This document shows, one piece after another, positions 18,659-30,781 of a DNA stretch of 64,000 nt (within the stretch, counting starts at the first letter, position 1; every line of letters starts with the position of its first letter). The notes beneath the pieces are model-generated. The model worked only from the letters and a program-made list of their open reading frames with translations. It did not search any database and was not told where the DNA came from. Position numbers and translations under genes: made by a program. The stretch comes from Cyanobium sp. Aljojuca 7A6 (GTDB lineage: Bacteria > Cyanobacteriota > Cyanobacteriia > PCC-6307 > Cyanobiaceae), in contig NZ_JAGQCY010000006.1 in the NCBI RefSeq assembly GCF_024346455.1, forward strand, positions 1 through 64,000. Direction: 5' to 3'.

Positions 18659-19693
18659 GTGCGTCCGATCCGTTTCCTGCTCCCCGGCACCACCGGCCGC
18701 TTCCGTTGCGGTGGGTTGCTGGTGGAGCTGCAGACGGCCCGGCTGATCGCCCAGCTGGCGCCCGCTGAGGTGGTCACCTACCGGAAGCGCGAGGCCGACC
18801 ACCCATTCCTCGATGACCTGCTGGCCAGGGAGCCGGCACCGGGGAAGGCCCTCTGGATCGTGAGCTGGGGCTTCGATGTGCCCGGCCAGTTGCGCCGCTT
18901 GCGGGGGCGCCCGGTGGCGTATCACGCCCATAGCAGCGGCTATGGGTTTGGTTTGCCCCCCGGGGTGCCGGTGCTGGCCGTCAGCCGCAACACCCTCGGC
19001 TACTGGGGCGACCGGGCTCCCCGCAACCCCCTGTTCCTGGTGCCCAATGCGTTGCAGCCCAAGTGGCTGGAACGGGGCAACCGGGCGGCACCCCTCGGCT
19101 GCGGCCGGCCCATCGACGTGCTGGTCCAGCAGCGCAAGAGCAGTCGCTATGTCCTGCAGCATCTGGTGCCGGCCCTGCGCCGTCGAGGGCTGCGGGTCGA
19201 GGTGCAAAGCGGCTGGGTGGACGATCTGACCGATCTGTTCAACAGCGCGGCCGTGGTGTTGTACGACTCCGCCGACTACTGGCGCGGCCGAGGGGTGAGC
19301 GAGGGGTTTGGCTTGCCGCCGCTGGAGGCCCTGGCCTGCGGCTGCGTGGTGTTCAGCAGCCTCAACCATGCCTTGGCCGACAGCCTTGACCCGGGGGTGG
19401 TGGGCCACCAGATCGGCTGCGGCAGCCTGGAGAACGATCTGGAGCGGATTCAGGCGGCGGTGGCTGATCCGGCGGCGTGGCTGCCGCCGCCGGCGCGGCT
19501 CTCCAGCCTCTTGGAGGCCTGCAGCGAGCCGGTGCTGCAGGAGCGCTGGCACACAGCCCTGGAGGCCATGGATGCCCACTGGACCCACCTGCTGCTGGAG
19601 GGGGCGTCGCCGCTGCGTTCGCCCCCCTTGCTGGCCCTGCGCTTCGACCAGTGGCGGCGACGTTTTGAGACCATGTGGCGATCACTGAATTGA
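18659..19693 (+). CDS. Glycosyltransferase-like protein (GT-B type, GT4-like)
   Basis: A 344-residue protein starting at a GTG. The C-terminal half contains VSEGFGLPPLEALACGCVVFSS (about residues 216-237), the nucleotide-sugar-binding signature of GT4-like GT-B enzymes. The N-terminal half has the glycine-rich loop FLLPGTTGRFRCGG expected near the acceptor site. The donor and acceptor are unknown. It precedes the ABC exporter by 63 bases, so both may serve the same glycan. The start codon is 40 bases after ho1, and an internal ATG start cannot be excluded. Confidence 0.8.
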   Translation: MRPIRFLLPGTTGRFRCGGLLVELQTARLIAQLAPAEVVTYRKREADHPFLDDLLAREPAPGKALWIVSWGFDVPGQLRRLRGRPVAYHAHSSGYGFGLPPGVPVLAVSRNTLGYWGDRAPRNPLFLVPNALQPKWLERGNRAAPLGCGRPIDVLVQQRKSSRYVLQHLVPALRRRGLRVEVQSGWVDDLTDLFNSAAVVLYDSADYWRGRGVSEGFGLPPLEALACGCVVFSSLNHALADSLDPGVVGHQIGCGSLENDLERIQAAVADPAAWLPPPARLSSLLEACSEPVLQERWHTALEAMDAHWTHLLLEGASPLRSPPLLALRFDQWRRRFETMWRSLN

Positions 19694-19756
19694 CTGGCTG
19701 CCGCCGGGACGGCCCTTCTGAGTGCACGGGTACGATTCCCGCAAAAGTCTGACCAG

Positions 19757-21592
19757 ATGTTTCGTAAAAGCCAAACCTTCAGGAGTTTGGCGCGACTTCT
19801 GGCTCAATTGCCGCGGCGCCGCAAGCGCGCGTTGATTCGGCTGATCCCCCTGGCGATTCTTGCCGGTATCGCCGATCTGGTGGTGGTGGCCCTGGTGGCC
19901 CGGCTGTTCACGGTGGTCGTTGGCGGTGAGAATCGCCCCTCCATCCCCTGGGAAGGTCTGGTCCCTGAAGATCCACGCGTCAAGGTGGTGGTGCTGGTGG
20001 TCGCGTTTGTAGCGGCGGCCTGGTTTTCTTCACTTTCGAAACTTCTGCTGCGCGCCTTTCAGCTGCGGCTCAAGGCTTCGATCTGGCGTGATCTTTCTGA
20101 CATGGCGCAGCGCAAGTTGATTGCCCAGCCTTATGTCTATTTTCTGGGTGAGTCGAAATCAGATATCTCCGCCAAGGTGCTGATCAATGTGTCGCGTGTT
20201 GCGGACATTGTCGTGCTGCCACTGCTGCAGCTGGCCAGTGGCGTGTTCGTGATTGCCCTGCTTTCTGCCGGCATGCTTTTCGTCGGCAAGTTGCTGGCCG
20301 TGGGGTTGATCCTTGGGCTTCTCGCCGGTTATTTACTGATCTCCACCGCCATCACCCCCTTCCTGCGCTTTGCGGCACGGCAGAGGATCCTGCTTGAGAT
20401 GCGAACCAATTCGATTCTTTCGGAATCGATGCGAACGATCTTGGATGTTCAGCTCACCGGCTCGGAGCCCTACTTTGAGCGCCATTATCAGCAGGCAGGT
20501 CGGGAGACCATTCCCTTCATCTGGAAGGCTGATGTCTTGCCGGAGACTCCACGGGCGTTGATCGAACCCCTCGGGATCACGATGATCTTCGCGGCAGGGA
20601 TGTTACCACTCCTGGCCAATCCGGATCCGGGCGCGCTGCTGAAGATCATTCCATTCCTGGCCACGGTGGCGGTGACCTCCTTGAAGCTCACACCCCCCCT
20701 GCAGGACAGTTTCCGGGCCATCACCTCCCTGCGGGCAGGACTGCCTGATCTGGAGGAAACGCTGAAGCTGATCGAACTGCCCGAAGGTCGTCTCACCATC
20801 CGCTCCGAAGGGGTGCCCTCTCCCGATGGGGTGATGCCGAAGCGAGCGATCCGCCTCAGCAACGTCAGTTATCGGTATCCCGGTTCCGATGTGAATGTCC
20901 TCCATGACATCTCGATGTCCATTCCGGTCGGCTCCCGTGTGGCCTTCGTTGGCGCCACCGGCAGTGGCAAGACAACCACGGCCAACCAACTGCTCTGCCT
21001 GCTGCGGCCCTCCTCTGGCACCCTCAAGCTGGATGGCATCGAGGTGGTGGATGCCGACGTGCCGGCCTGGCAGGCGAACTGCGCCTACGTGCCCCAGGCG
21101 ATCAATCTGTTGAACGGCAACATCATCGAGAACATCGCCTTTGCCGAAGAGGTGGATGAGGTCGATCAGATGCGGGTCTGGGAGGCCCTCCAGGCCGCCC
21201 AACTGGCCGATATCGTCGCCGATCTTCCCCTGGGCCTGTTCACGCCGATCGGCGACAATGGCATCCGGCTTTCAGGAGGCCAAAGGCAGCGGCTGGCCCT
21301 GGCGCGCGCTTTCTACAGAAACTCCAAGTTCCTGGTGCTGGATGAGGCCACCAGCGCACTCGACAACCGCACCGAATCCGAGGTGATGGATGCCATCGAA
21401 GTGATCGGACGCCGCTGCACGTTGGTGGTGATCGCCCATCGCCTCTCCACCGTGATGCGCTCCGATTGCATCTTTGAGTTCGAGGCCGGTCGCATCAAGG
21501 CCTTCGGCACCTTCGAGCAACTGCGTCAGCGCTCTGATACATTCAACGACTTGGCTTCCTTCGAGCGGCGACTTTCCAGTCCTCTTGGTTGA
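19757..21592 (+). CDS. ABC exporter, fused membrane and ATPase domains (lipid-linked glycan flippase-like)
   Basis: A 611-residue half-transporter. Residues about 20-320 hold roughly six membrane helices. The ATPase domain has Walker A GATGSGKT at 399-406, the ABC signature LSGGQRQR at 505-512, Walker B FLVLDEATSALDNRTE right after it, and the switch histidine in VVIAHRLSTV. Architecture and the neighbouring glycosyltransferase suggest a PglK/MsbA-like flippase for a lipid-linked oligosaccharide; multidrug or lipid export is an alternative. Its N-terminus is strongly basic (RKSQTFRSLARLLAQLPRRRKR). Codon use is a little less GC-rich than in flanking genes. Confidence 0.88.
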   Translation: MFRKSQTFRSLARLLAQLPRRRKRALIRLIPLAILAGIADLVVVALVARLFTVVVGGENRPSIPWEGLVPEDPRVKVVVLVVAFVAAAWFSSLSKLLLRAFQLRLKASIWRDLSDMAQRKLIAQPYVYFLGESKSDISAKVLINVSRVADIVVLPLLQLASGVFVIALLSAGMLFVGKLLAVGLILGLLAGYLLISTAITPFLRFAARQRILLEMRTNSILSESMRTILDVQLTGSEPYFERHYQQAGRETIPFIWKADVLPETPRALIEPLGITMIFAAGMLPLLANPDPGALLKIIPFLATVAVTSLKLTPPLQDSFRAITSLRAGLPDLEETLKLIELPEGRLTIRSEGVPSPDGVMPKRAIRLSNVSYRYPGSDVNVLHDISMSIPVGSRVAFVGATGSGKTTTANQLLCLLRPSSGTLKLDGIEVVDADVPAWQANCAYVPQAINLLNGNIIENIAFAEEVDEVDQMRVWEALQAAQLADIVADLPLGLFTPIGDNGIRLSGGQRQRLALARAFYRNSKFLVLDEATSALDNRTESEVMDAIEVIGRRCTLVVIAHRLSTVMRSDCIFEFEAGRIKAFGTFEQLRQRSDTFNDLASFERRLSSPLG

Positions 21593-21638
21593 TTGAGTGG
21601 TTTGGTTGATTGATCGGATCGTTCTTTGTTGAGGCTTT

Positions 21639-21656
21639 CTCCGTCATCTGACGGAG
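21639..21656. terminator. Perfect hairpin after the ABC exporter
   Basis: CTCCGTCA and TGACGGAG are perfectly inverted around a two-base loop, 47 bases after the exporter stop. The run of T after it is weak (TTAATT), so it may be an inefficient or rho-assisted terminator, or a protein-binding site upstream of the helicase gene. Confidence 0.45.
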
Positions 21657-21764
21657 TTAATTGGTCTCACTTTGTCTATGCAATGGTCGAGGATCTGATC
21701 CGACCAACACGTTCAATGGAACAGGGCTGCTAACGTCAAAAATGAAACTTCTCCGCCGGAGCCT

Positions 21765-24154
<2,390 letters not shown>

Positions 24155-24158
<4 letters not shown>

Positions 24159-25018
24159 GCTTGCCGTTGGTCACCGCCGTGGTGCCCACCCGTAACCGCC
24201 GCGAACTCAGCCTGCGCTTCCTGGCGCGCATGGCCGCCCAGACCTACTCGGCCCTGAGGATCGTGGTGGTCGATGCCAACTCCAGTGACGGCACCGTGGC
24301 GGCGATCCGCCAGCAGCATCCGCACGTGACCGTGCTGAAGGCCGGGGATCGGGATTTCTGGGCTGGTGCCACCAACCGGGGCGTACGGCAGGCCCTGGCG
24401 GCCGGAACCGACTATGTGCTCACCATCAACGACGACGCTGTCGTTCCGGCTGATTACGTGGCCCGGATGGTGGCCCTGGCTCAGCTGCACAGCTGCGCCA
24501 TCCTGGGCAGCCGCATCGACCTGCTGGCCGAACCTGGGCGGATCTGGGCGCTGGGTACCAGCACCGACTGGGGCACGGAACGCTTCCTGCGCCTGGCCCA
24601 CCACGACGACCTGGCCAGCCAGCTGGAGCCGGCGGTAGCGCAGGCCGAGGTGATGGAGGCCGAGGCAATGCCGGGCAACGGGGTGTTGATCGGCCAGGAC
24701 GTCTTTCGCCGCGTCGGGCTCTATGACGCCGTCTGGTTGCCCCACTATCACGCCGATTCCGAGTGGGTGATGCGGGCGGTCCGCCGGGGCTTCGCGGCCA
24801 AAGTGACCCCGGCCATCGTGGTTCTCAACGACTTTGGCGAGGTGCAGAAACGCCTGCCCCTGGGCAGCCTGCGGGGCCTTCTGTTTACCTTCTTCCACCC
24901 GAAGTCCCATCTCTATCTTCCAGCGGTGGCGGCGATTCTCTGGCGCTACTGCCCCCCTGCCCAGCGCTGGCCCACCCTGATGGCCCTCGGCGGCCGCTTT
25001 CTCAGGATGAAATCGTGA
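24155..25018 (+). CDS. Glycosyltransferase family 2
   Basis: A 287-residue GT-A enzyme. The N-terminus VTAVVPTRNRRE with VVVDANSSDGT (nucleotide binding) and the acidic triplet in TINDDAVVPADY (near residues 90-100) are characteristic of family 2. The C-terminus contains hydrophobic segments (LLFTFFHPKSHLYLPAVAAILW), so it may sit at the membrane. It overlaps the helicase stop by four bases and the convergent next glycosyltransferase by 17 bases. The donor sugar cannot be told from the sequence. Confidence 0.88.
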
Positions 25019-25961
25019 AGGAGGTGCGGGGATGGAGGAGGCCGGGGCGGCGCAGCAGTTGTCGCCAGTTCCAGCGCAGGTAATCCCCCAGTCCCCACCA
25101 GCGGCCCCGGGCCCGGGCCGGATCGGAGAGGCAGAAACTCAGGGGCCTGAGCGCGTAGTACAGAAGGTTGAGCAGCAGGGCCAGGGGTGTGGCGTGGCGA
25201 TGCAGGAAGTACAGCTTGCTGAACGTGGCGTGCTGGTACTTGGCCCGTGGGGCGCGCTGGGTGATCGCCGAGACCTGATGCTCCACGAGCACGGCCTGGG
25301 TGACCCTCAGGCGATAGCCCAGCCGGTGGTGGCGTTCGGAAATGTCGGCATCCTCGTAATCGAGAAAGTACTGGGGGTCGAATTCGGGGCAGTCCCGGAA
25401 GACTCGGAGCTGGAAGAGCATGCTGCAGCCGGAGACCCAGCGGGTGGGCGAGGTGCGGACGGGGGTGGGGCTGCAGTCATCGTTGGGAAAGCGATGACCC
25501 AGCTGGCCGGTCCAGCGGTTGAAGCTGCCGTGGCTGAACCAGACCTCTCCGCGGGGATCCCGGATGCGGGTGCCGAGCATGGCGATCTGGGGGTCGTCAC
25601 GCAGGCACTGCCTGACGTAGGCGATGGCGCCGGCATCCAGGCGGGCATCTGGATTAATCAGCCAGGCCAGAGCCTGTCTGTCGGTCTGCCACACATGGCG
25701 GAGCCCCAGATTGCAGCCGCTGCCGAAGCCGAGGTTGGCGCCTGCCTCAAGCAGCTGCACCGGCAGTGGGAGGGAGGCGGCCTCAATCCATTGGCGCAGG
25801 CTTTGGTCGGAGGGGGAGTTGTTAATGATGATGAACCTGAAGGAGTCGCAGTCCTCCCCGCTGGCCAAGGTAGTCTCAATCAAGCCGCGAATGAAATCCC
25901 CACAGTGATAATTCACTGTTATGAAGTAGATGACGGTGGCCCTATCCAGTGAGCTCGCCAT
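25002..25961 (-). CDS. Glycosyltransferase family 2 (rhamnosyltransferase-like)
   Basis: A 319-residue GT-A enzyme. It has the start VIYFITVNYHCGD, then ANLGFGSGCNLGLRH near residues 75-90, the metal-binding INPDARLD, and later GCSMLFQLRVFRDC and FLDYEDADISERHHRLGYR, which match the rhamnosyltransferase-like GT2 group. The start at 25961 (MASSLDRATV) was preferred over 25985. The next gene upstream on the same strand encodes an RgpF-like protein 36 bases away, so the pair forms a small operon for a rhamnose-containing glycan (inference from families). Confidence 0.87.
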   Translation of the reverse strand: MASSLDRATVIYFITVNYHCGDFIRGLIETTLASGEDCDSFRFIIINNSPSDQSLRQWIEAASLPLPVQLLEAGANLGFGSGCNLGLRHVWQTDRQALAWLINPDARLDAGAIAYVRQCLRDDPQIAMLGTRIRDPRGEVWFSHGSFNRWTGQLGHRFPNDDCSPTPVRTSPTRWVSGCSMLFQLRVFRDCPEFDPQYFLDYEDADISERHHRLGYRLRVTQAVLVEHQVSAITQRAPRAKYQHATFSKLYFLHRHATPLALLLNLLYYALRPLSFCLSDPARARGRWWGLGDYLRWNWRQLLRRPGLLHPRTSFTISS

Positions 25962-25997
25962 CAGCCGATCTTCATGGCCCCACAATCTAAACAGAAT

Positions 25998-27296
25998 TCA
26001 TTCATAGGTGGAGGGATAAACGAAGGTGCCTGTGATCCCCTTGATAGCGGCTTCCCACGGGCGGTTGTCATAGCTGAGAGGTATGCCACGGCTGTACATG
26101 AGATCCTTGAACTCGTCAACCAGGCTCTCGATCTGTGCACTCTCCCCGGCTCCCAAGGATTGACGAGACGCCTCTCGGAACAGGCTGATGGCCTGAGCCA
26201 TGGTGTAGCTCCCAGCGGTGCAGAGATCATGTTTTATGAATGGACAGAGAAGGTAGAACGGGTAGAGAAAGGCGGCAATGTGGCTGGGGTTCCCATTCTC
26301 GATCAGGTCAGCAACGCTGTAAAGCTGAGCTCCTGTAAGTTTTTCGTGGTGCTCGCTCTGCTGCATCAGCTGCTGCAGGGAATAGCCGATCTTGCGCCGC
26401 TGGGAGGTGCGAGCTGGAGATGGCATGAGCCTGAGGACTTCCTCGGCGGGGACTCCACCTTCTGCGCTGAAATGGTTCTCTAGTGCTTCCTGGAGTTTGT
26501 CGCTCGTATAAAGCGTATCGACGGCTGGAAAGCGCCTGTAAACCATTTGAGAGAGAGCAATTTCTCCGTTGTAAATGCAATGGCCACGGTGGGAGAGCGG
26601 CCGGTAATCTTTCCAGAACTGCAGAAATGGTTTTGAGCGGAATATCTCTGGTTTGAGAACCTGAAAATAGGATTGGTAGTGTGTCTGGATTTGATGGCTG
26701 ATATGGCTGAATAGCGCCTGTTTCTGGGAGTCTGCGAAGGCTTTCAGGCTAGAAATGAGCGCCTTTGCATTGCGGCCAGGGATGAACTGCATCGAATCAT
26801 TGGCGATGCAGAGCAGTTGGCAGCGATCGAGATGTCCTTCCCCGTGGAGCAGCAGCACCCCATCCCGAAAGCCACCGAAATCCCGGCCGATGTTGTGGCG
26901 ATCGAAGACACGCCAACACAGCTCGGCAAGGGCAGCGGCAGCCTCTGGAGTGGTGCGCTCGTTGTTGATATAAACAACAGCAAAGTCTGCTTTTTTGAGG
27001 GTCTCAATGTACGCCCTGTTCGAGTGGGTCAGACTTTTGGCATAGGCAATGAACAGGGCGATCCTTTCCGGTGTGCCGGCGGTCGCCATGGAGTTGCTGG
27101 TGGGACTGGCTCGCTCACTGTCGGCTTGTGGAGCGATCGGCTGGAGGCGTTTTTCCGGCGTGCCGCGAAGGCCATACGGGCCGAACAGGTAGTCGATCTG
27201 AGCCTGAAAATAGTTGCTGAGGATGAAGATTTTGATCTTGATCTTCTTCCACAGGCCGAAGGGGGCCTTGAGGATCTTCTTGAAGCTGTCAGTCAT
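25998..27296 (-). CDS. RgpF-like rhamnan synthesis family protein
   Basis: A 432-residue protein resembling the rhamnan synthesis F family. Segments RIALFIAYAKS, VVYINNERT, VFDRHNIGRDFGGFRDG and CIANDSMQFIPG (about residues 78-180) match the pattern seen in RgpF-type glycosyltransferases. The N-terminal 60 residues are basic and hydrophobic and may anchor it to the membrane. Canonical RgpF proteins are longer, so this may be one domain only. GC is lower than in neighbouring genes, with many AAA/TTT codons. Upstream, 178 bases separate it from the divergent CCA-adding enzyme gene. Confidence 0.75.
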   Translation of the reverse strand: MTDSFKKILKAPFGLWKKIKIKIFILSNYFQAQIDYLFGPYGLRGTPEKRLQPIAPQADSERASPTSNSMATAGTPERIALFIAYAKSLTHSNRAYIETLKKADFAVVYINNERTTPEAAAALAELCWRVFDRHNIGRDFGGFRDGVLLLHGEGHLDRCQLLCIANDSMQFIPGRNAKALISSLKAFADSQKQALFSHISHQIQTHYQSYFQVLKPEIFRSKPFLQFWKDYRPLSHRGHCIYNGEIALSQMVYRRFPAVDTLYTSDKLQEALENHFSAEGGVPAEEVLRLMPSPARTSQRRKIGYSLQQLMQQSEHHEKLTGAQLYSVADLIENGNPSHIAAFLYPFYLLCPFIKHDLCTAGSYTMAQAISLFREASRQSLGAGESAQIESLVDEFKDLMYSRGIPLSYDNRPWEAAIKGITGTFVYPSTYE

Positions 27297-27474
27297 TCCA
27301 TGCGACCCTTGCGGCTTGGGCCTGATTCGGCCGGCTCCGGATCAGGAGGTGGGCATCAATCATTGAGCATCAAGACCGAAACGTCACCATGATTCCCCTA
27401 TCGCCACCAGACACGATGTCGATCGGCCGAGTGTACCGTGCGCCTTCTGGACGCCGCTCCATGGGCCTGCCGCG

Positions 27475-28746
27475 ATGACGGTCTCCGTGATCGACCCCCG
27501 GGATCTCTGCTTGCCTCCCCGGCTGCTGGCCGCGTTCCAGCAGTCGAGCGACTGTGCGGTGCTGGCTGTCGTGGGCGGCGCGGTGCGGGACCTGCTGCTG
27601 CATCGGGTGCACCTCGATCCCCTCCGGGGCCTGCCCGACCTCGATCTGGTGGTGGAGCTCGACCCGCAGGCCGATCCGGCCGATCCCAGGCCGGCGGCCC
27701 ATCGCCTGGCCGAGACGCTGCTGCGAGAGGCTCCGGCCGCGGCGGTGGGCTTCTGCCAGTTCCATCGCAGCTTCGGCACAGTGGAGCTGGAAGTCGATGG
27801 GATCCTGCTGGATCTCGCCTCAGCCCGCAGCGAGACCTACCCGGCCCCCGGGGAGAACCCCATCGTTTCCTACGGCTCCCTGGAGGACGATCTCGCCCGC
27901 AGGGACTTCAGTATCAACGCGATGGCCCTGGTGTTTGACCTCCCCGGGTCAGGCCTGCGCCTGCTGGATCCCCACGGTGGAGGCGTCGATCTGGCCCACC
28001 GCCAGTTGCGCCTGCTGCATGACAGGAGTCTGGAAGACGACCCCACCCGGATCGTGCGGGCCGCCCGCTACGCCGCCCGTCTTGGGTTCAGCCTGGCTCC
28101 CGCCAGCCTGGAGCAACTGCACACCACCCTGGCCCGCTGGCCCTGGGGGGAGCGCAGCGGCATCGGCGGCGCAGGCCGGGTGCCCCCCGCCCTCGGTACA
28201 CGGCTGCGGATGGAACTGGAGCTGTTGCTCGAGCGGGAACCATGGCCGGAGGCCATGGCCTCCCTGCAGGCCTGGGGCGCCTTGGTGCTGGTGGATCCAG
28301 CCCTGCAGGCTGATGTCAGCTGGCGTCTGCGCCTGCGCTGGGCCCGGCGCAGCGGCTTGCCGTCCCTGGCGGCTCTGCTGGCTGTCAGCGAGGTGGCCAC
28401 AACGGTGGCGACGCGGCTGCAGCTGCCCCACGGGCAGCTGCGGCTGCTGGCCCAGCTGGCCCTGCTGCGCCAGGCCTGGCGAACCTGTGGGGCGGTGCCC
28501 CGCACGGCCCTGGCCTGGAGCACCTTTCTGGAGCAGCCGGGTTGGTCCCCCGAGGCGGTGGCCCTGGCGCTGGTGAGCGGGGCGCTGCCCCGACGGCCCC
28601 TGCTGCGCTGGTGGTGCCGCTGGCGTCACCTGAGTTCCCCGGTTCCGGCGGCCGACCTGATCGCTTCGGGACTGCGGCCAGGACCGGCCCTGGGAGAGCG
28701 GCTGCGTCAGCTCCGGGGCGAGCGGCTCCAGCTGGAGCGGACCTGA
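27475..28746 (+). CDS. cca: tRNA nucleotidyltransferase / poly(A) polymerase family
   Basis: A 423-residue class II nucleotidyltransferase that adds or repairs the CCA end of tRNA. The N-terminal catalytic motif is VVGGAVRDLLL with DLDLVVEL carrying the metal-binding Asp pair, and RRDFSINAMAL is the family signature (about residues 140-155). The NTSYTER-type neck motif DDPTRIVRAARYAARLGF follows near 185-200. No HD domain is seen at the C-terminus. Some cyanobacteria split CCA and A addition between paralogues, so whether it adds CC, A or CCA is not decided here. Confidence 0.92.
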   Translation: MTVSVIDPRDLCLPPRLLAAFQQSSDCAVLAVVGGAVRDLLLHRVHLDPLRGLPDLDLVVELDPQADPADPRPAAHRLAETLLREAPAAAVGFCQFHRSFGTVELEVDGILLDLASARSETYPAPGENPIVSYGSLEDDLARRDFSINAMALVFDLPGSGLRLLDPHGGGVDLAHRQLRLLHDRSLEDDPTRIVRAARYAARLGFSLAPASLEQLHTTLARWPWGERSGIGGAGRVPPALGTRLRMELELLLEREPWPEAMASLQAWGALVLVDPALQADVSWRLRLRWARRSGLPSLAALLAVSEVATTVATRLQLPHGQLRLLAQLALLRQAWRTCGAVPRTALAWSTFLEQPGWSPEAVALALVSGALPRRPLLRWWCRWRHLSSPVPAADLIASGLRPGPALGERLRQLRGERLQLERT

Positions 28747-28816
28747 ACCGTTGCGGCGGGTGGGCCAAGGTCCCTAATCCCTTAGGGTCTCGAGCCAGCG
28801 GCTTGCCTTGCGCCGG

Positions 28817-30781
28817 ATGCCTGCGCTGACCGACCCCTTGGCCCCGTTGCTGCTGGCCATCGCGGCGCCGCTGCTGTGGGGCTGGCGTTGGCGGCGACCC
28901 ACCTGGCAGGTGCTGGTGCTTGGCGTTGGCTCCTGGGCCGCTGTCAGCTGGCTGACCCTGCTACCGGCGGGGCCAAGCCTGCGTCAGTCCTACGGGCTGC
29001 TGGTGGTTCTGGATTTGCTTGTGGTGGCGGCAGCCCTGGTCGTCCGGCCGCGCCGCTGGCGCCAGCGGCTGGCGGACCGTGCCCTGGGTCGGCCGTTGCT
29101 GGCGGTTGTAGCTCCCGCGCTTCTGTGCGCGGTCGCCCTGGGGTGGCGCGGAGTGATTATGGAATTTCCCTCCGATGGGTTCGTCTATTACGCGACTTAT
29201 TTCGGCAGCGATCTACTGGAGACGGTGCGCCTCGATCCCTTGCGCTACAGCGCACCGGCTAACTGGTTTTTTACCGCGGCCAGCTACCTGTTCGGATTCC
29301 CGGAAGCACTTGAGCCGGAGCGGGCCAGCCTGCTGGCGGCACTGAACACTTTCCTGGTGATGCTGGCCAGCTGCCAGCTCAGCCTGCGCCTCACCAGCAA
29401 GGTGGCCCTCTGCTGGCTCACGGCCCTGCTGTTCCTGCTGGGAATGGGGCACCAGAACTTTTCCTTCTTCCATCAGATTGCCCTCAACGGCACCCTCCCC
29501 GGGCTCGCTCTGGTGCTGGCCGCGGCTACGCCGGTTCTGGGGCTGCTGCAGCGACCCGGGTGGCCCGGGGGTCACCAGTTGGGCCAGGCGACAGCCGTGC
29601 TGGTGGTGGGCGGGTACTTCGCCTATCACGCCCATGGGGTCACGGCCTTTCTCACCGGCAATCTGCTGATCGCGGCCGCCGCCGCCAGCCTGGTGCTCTG
29701 GCCCTCACGGCAGCGTCTGTTGGTCAGCGCCGCTGGGGCCGGCCTGATCCTGCTGGCCCTCAACCGGTTGCCCTGGCACCCAAGGCTCGAGTCGTTCTAT
29801 GCCTGGCCGGAGACCATGCGCTTCGTTCACGACTACAGGGTTCTGGGCCACCGCTTCTTCTACTTCTGGCCCAGCCTGCCGGTGGCCACCTGGGAGCCGG
29901 TCTTTCTGGTCGCGCTGGCGTTCTCGGGGGTGTGTCTCTGGCTCTGGCGGAGCTGGCGGCAACCCCCCGGCGCGGTGCTGGCCCTGGCCCTGCTGGCGCC
30001 GCTGGTGCTGCTGGAGTGGTGGGCGCCCTTCGCCAATGATCTGGTCTTCAAGCTGATTGAGCCTGACAGTGCGTACCGGCTGGTCTGGACCAGTCTGTTC
30101 TGGATCAGCATCCCTGCGATGGCCTGGGCGCTGGACCAGAGGTGGCGGCTGAACAGCCAGGGGCGGCCGTCCCGCGCGCGCGGGGTGTTGATGGCCACCA
30201 TGGCCGGCCTGATCGCTGTGCTGGCGTTCCCACTGGAGATTCGGGGCCGGCCCAATGCGTTCGTCTCCAAGGTGCCCCATCTGCTGACCCCCCTGGAGGA
30301 GGTGCGCCAGGCGGACGGGGTCACGATCGAACCGATCCTGGGGCCTTTGCGCGAGTTGTGTGAACGTGAACCGCTGCTGAAGGGCCGAACGCTGCTGAGT
30401 GATCCCTACGTCGGCGCCGTCGTGGGCACGCGCCAGTGCCTGGCTCCTGTGGCGGCCAGGGACATCACCAAACTGGCCGCGTCCAGTGTGGAGTCGGGGC
30501 AGTACCCCGGCCTGCGGCGCGCCCTGGGGTCGCCTGCCGCGCTGCGAACCTGGCTGGATGGGAATCGGGTTGATCTGGTGGTGCTGCGCGAGGCCTACAC
30601 GCCATACGTGAGCCGGATCGCCCAGGCCAGCAACCATTGGCAGCCGGACCTGGTCGCCAGCTACGCTGACCTCTCGCTCAACAGCCTCACAACGGCCCAG
30701 CTAGAGCGCGTCGGTTTCCGGCTTGTGCGGCGCGAGCAAGGGATGAGGATCTACCTCAAGACGCGTGCTGGGCCCCGATGA
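28817..30781 (+). CDS. Large polytopic membrane protein, possibly GT-C-like
   Basis: Encodes 654 residues with at least ten hydrophobic helices spread from residue 8 to about 470 and a soluble C-terminal domain of about 180 residues. I do not recognise a specific family. The layout (many helices, periplasmic tail, loop MEFPSDGFVYYATY after the third or fourth helix with an acidic residue) resembles GT-C glycosyltransferases or membrane proteins of surface-glycan assembly, and the galE-ugd-uxs genes nearby agree, but this is inference. I chose the ATG at 28817 over a TTG at 28808. The 3' end overlaps galE by 26 bases, tail to tail. Confidence 0.75.
   Translation: MPALTDPLAPLLLAIAAPLLWGWRWRRPTWQVLVLGVGSWAAVSWLTLLPAGPSLRQSYGLLVVLDLLVVAAALVVRPRRWRQRLADRALGRPLLAVVAPALLCAVALGWRGVIMEFPSDGFVYYATYFGSDLLETVRLDPLRYSAPANWFFTAASYLFGFPEALEPERASLLAALNTFLVMLASCQLSLRLTSKVALCWLTALLFLLGMGHQNFSFFHQIALNGTLPGLALVLAAATPVLGLLQRPGWPGGHQLGQATAVLVVGGYFAYHAHGVTAFLTGNLLIAAAAASLVLWPSRQRLLVSAAGAGLILLALNRLPWHPRLESFYAWPETMRFVHDYRVLGHRFFYFWPSLPVATWEPVFLVALAFSGVCLWLWRSWRQPPGAVLALALLAPLVLLEWWAPFANDLVFKLIEPDSAYRLVWTSLFWISIPAMAWALDQRWRLNSQGRPSRARGVLMATMAGLIAVLAFPLEIRGRPNAFVSKVPHLLTPLEEVRQADGVTIEPILGPLRELCEREPLLKGRTLLSDPYVGAVVGTRQCLAPVAARDITKLAASSVESGQYPGLRRALGSPAALRTWLDGNRVDLVVLREAYTPYVSRIAQASNHWQPDLVASYADLSLNSLTTAQLERVGFRLVRREQGMRIYLKTRAGPR

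Noticed and set aside
19720-19740. tRNA-like T-arm (CGGGTACGATTCCCG)
   Set aside because: The stem-loop resembles a T-arm but the loop differs from TTCRANY, and no acceptor stem, anticodon arm or D-arm can be built around it.
28770-28800. Possible terminator CCCTAA/TTAGGG before the polytopic membrane gene
   Set aside because: The stem is only six base pairs and no T-run follows, so I do not call it a terminator.
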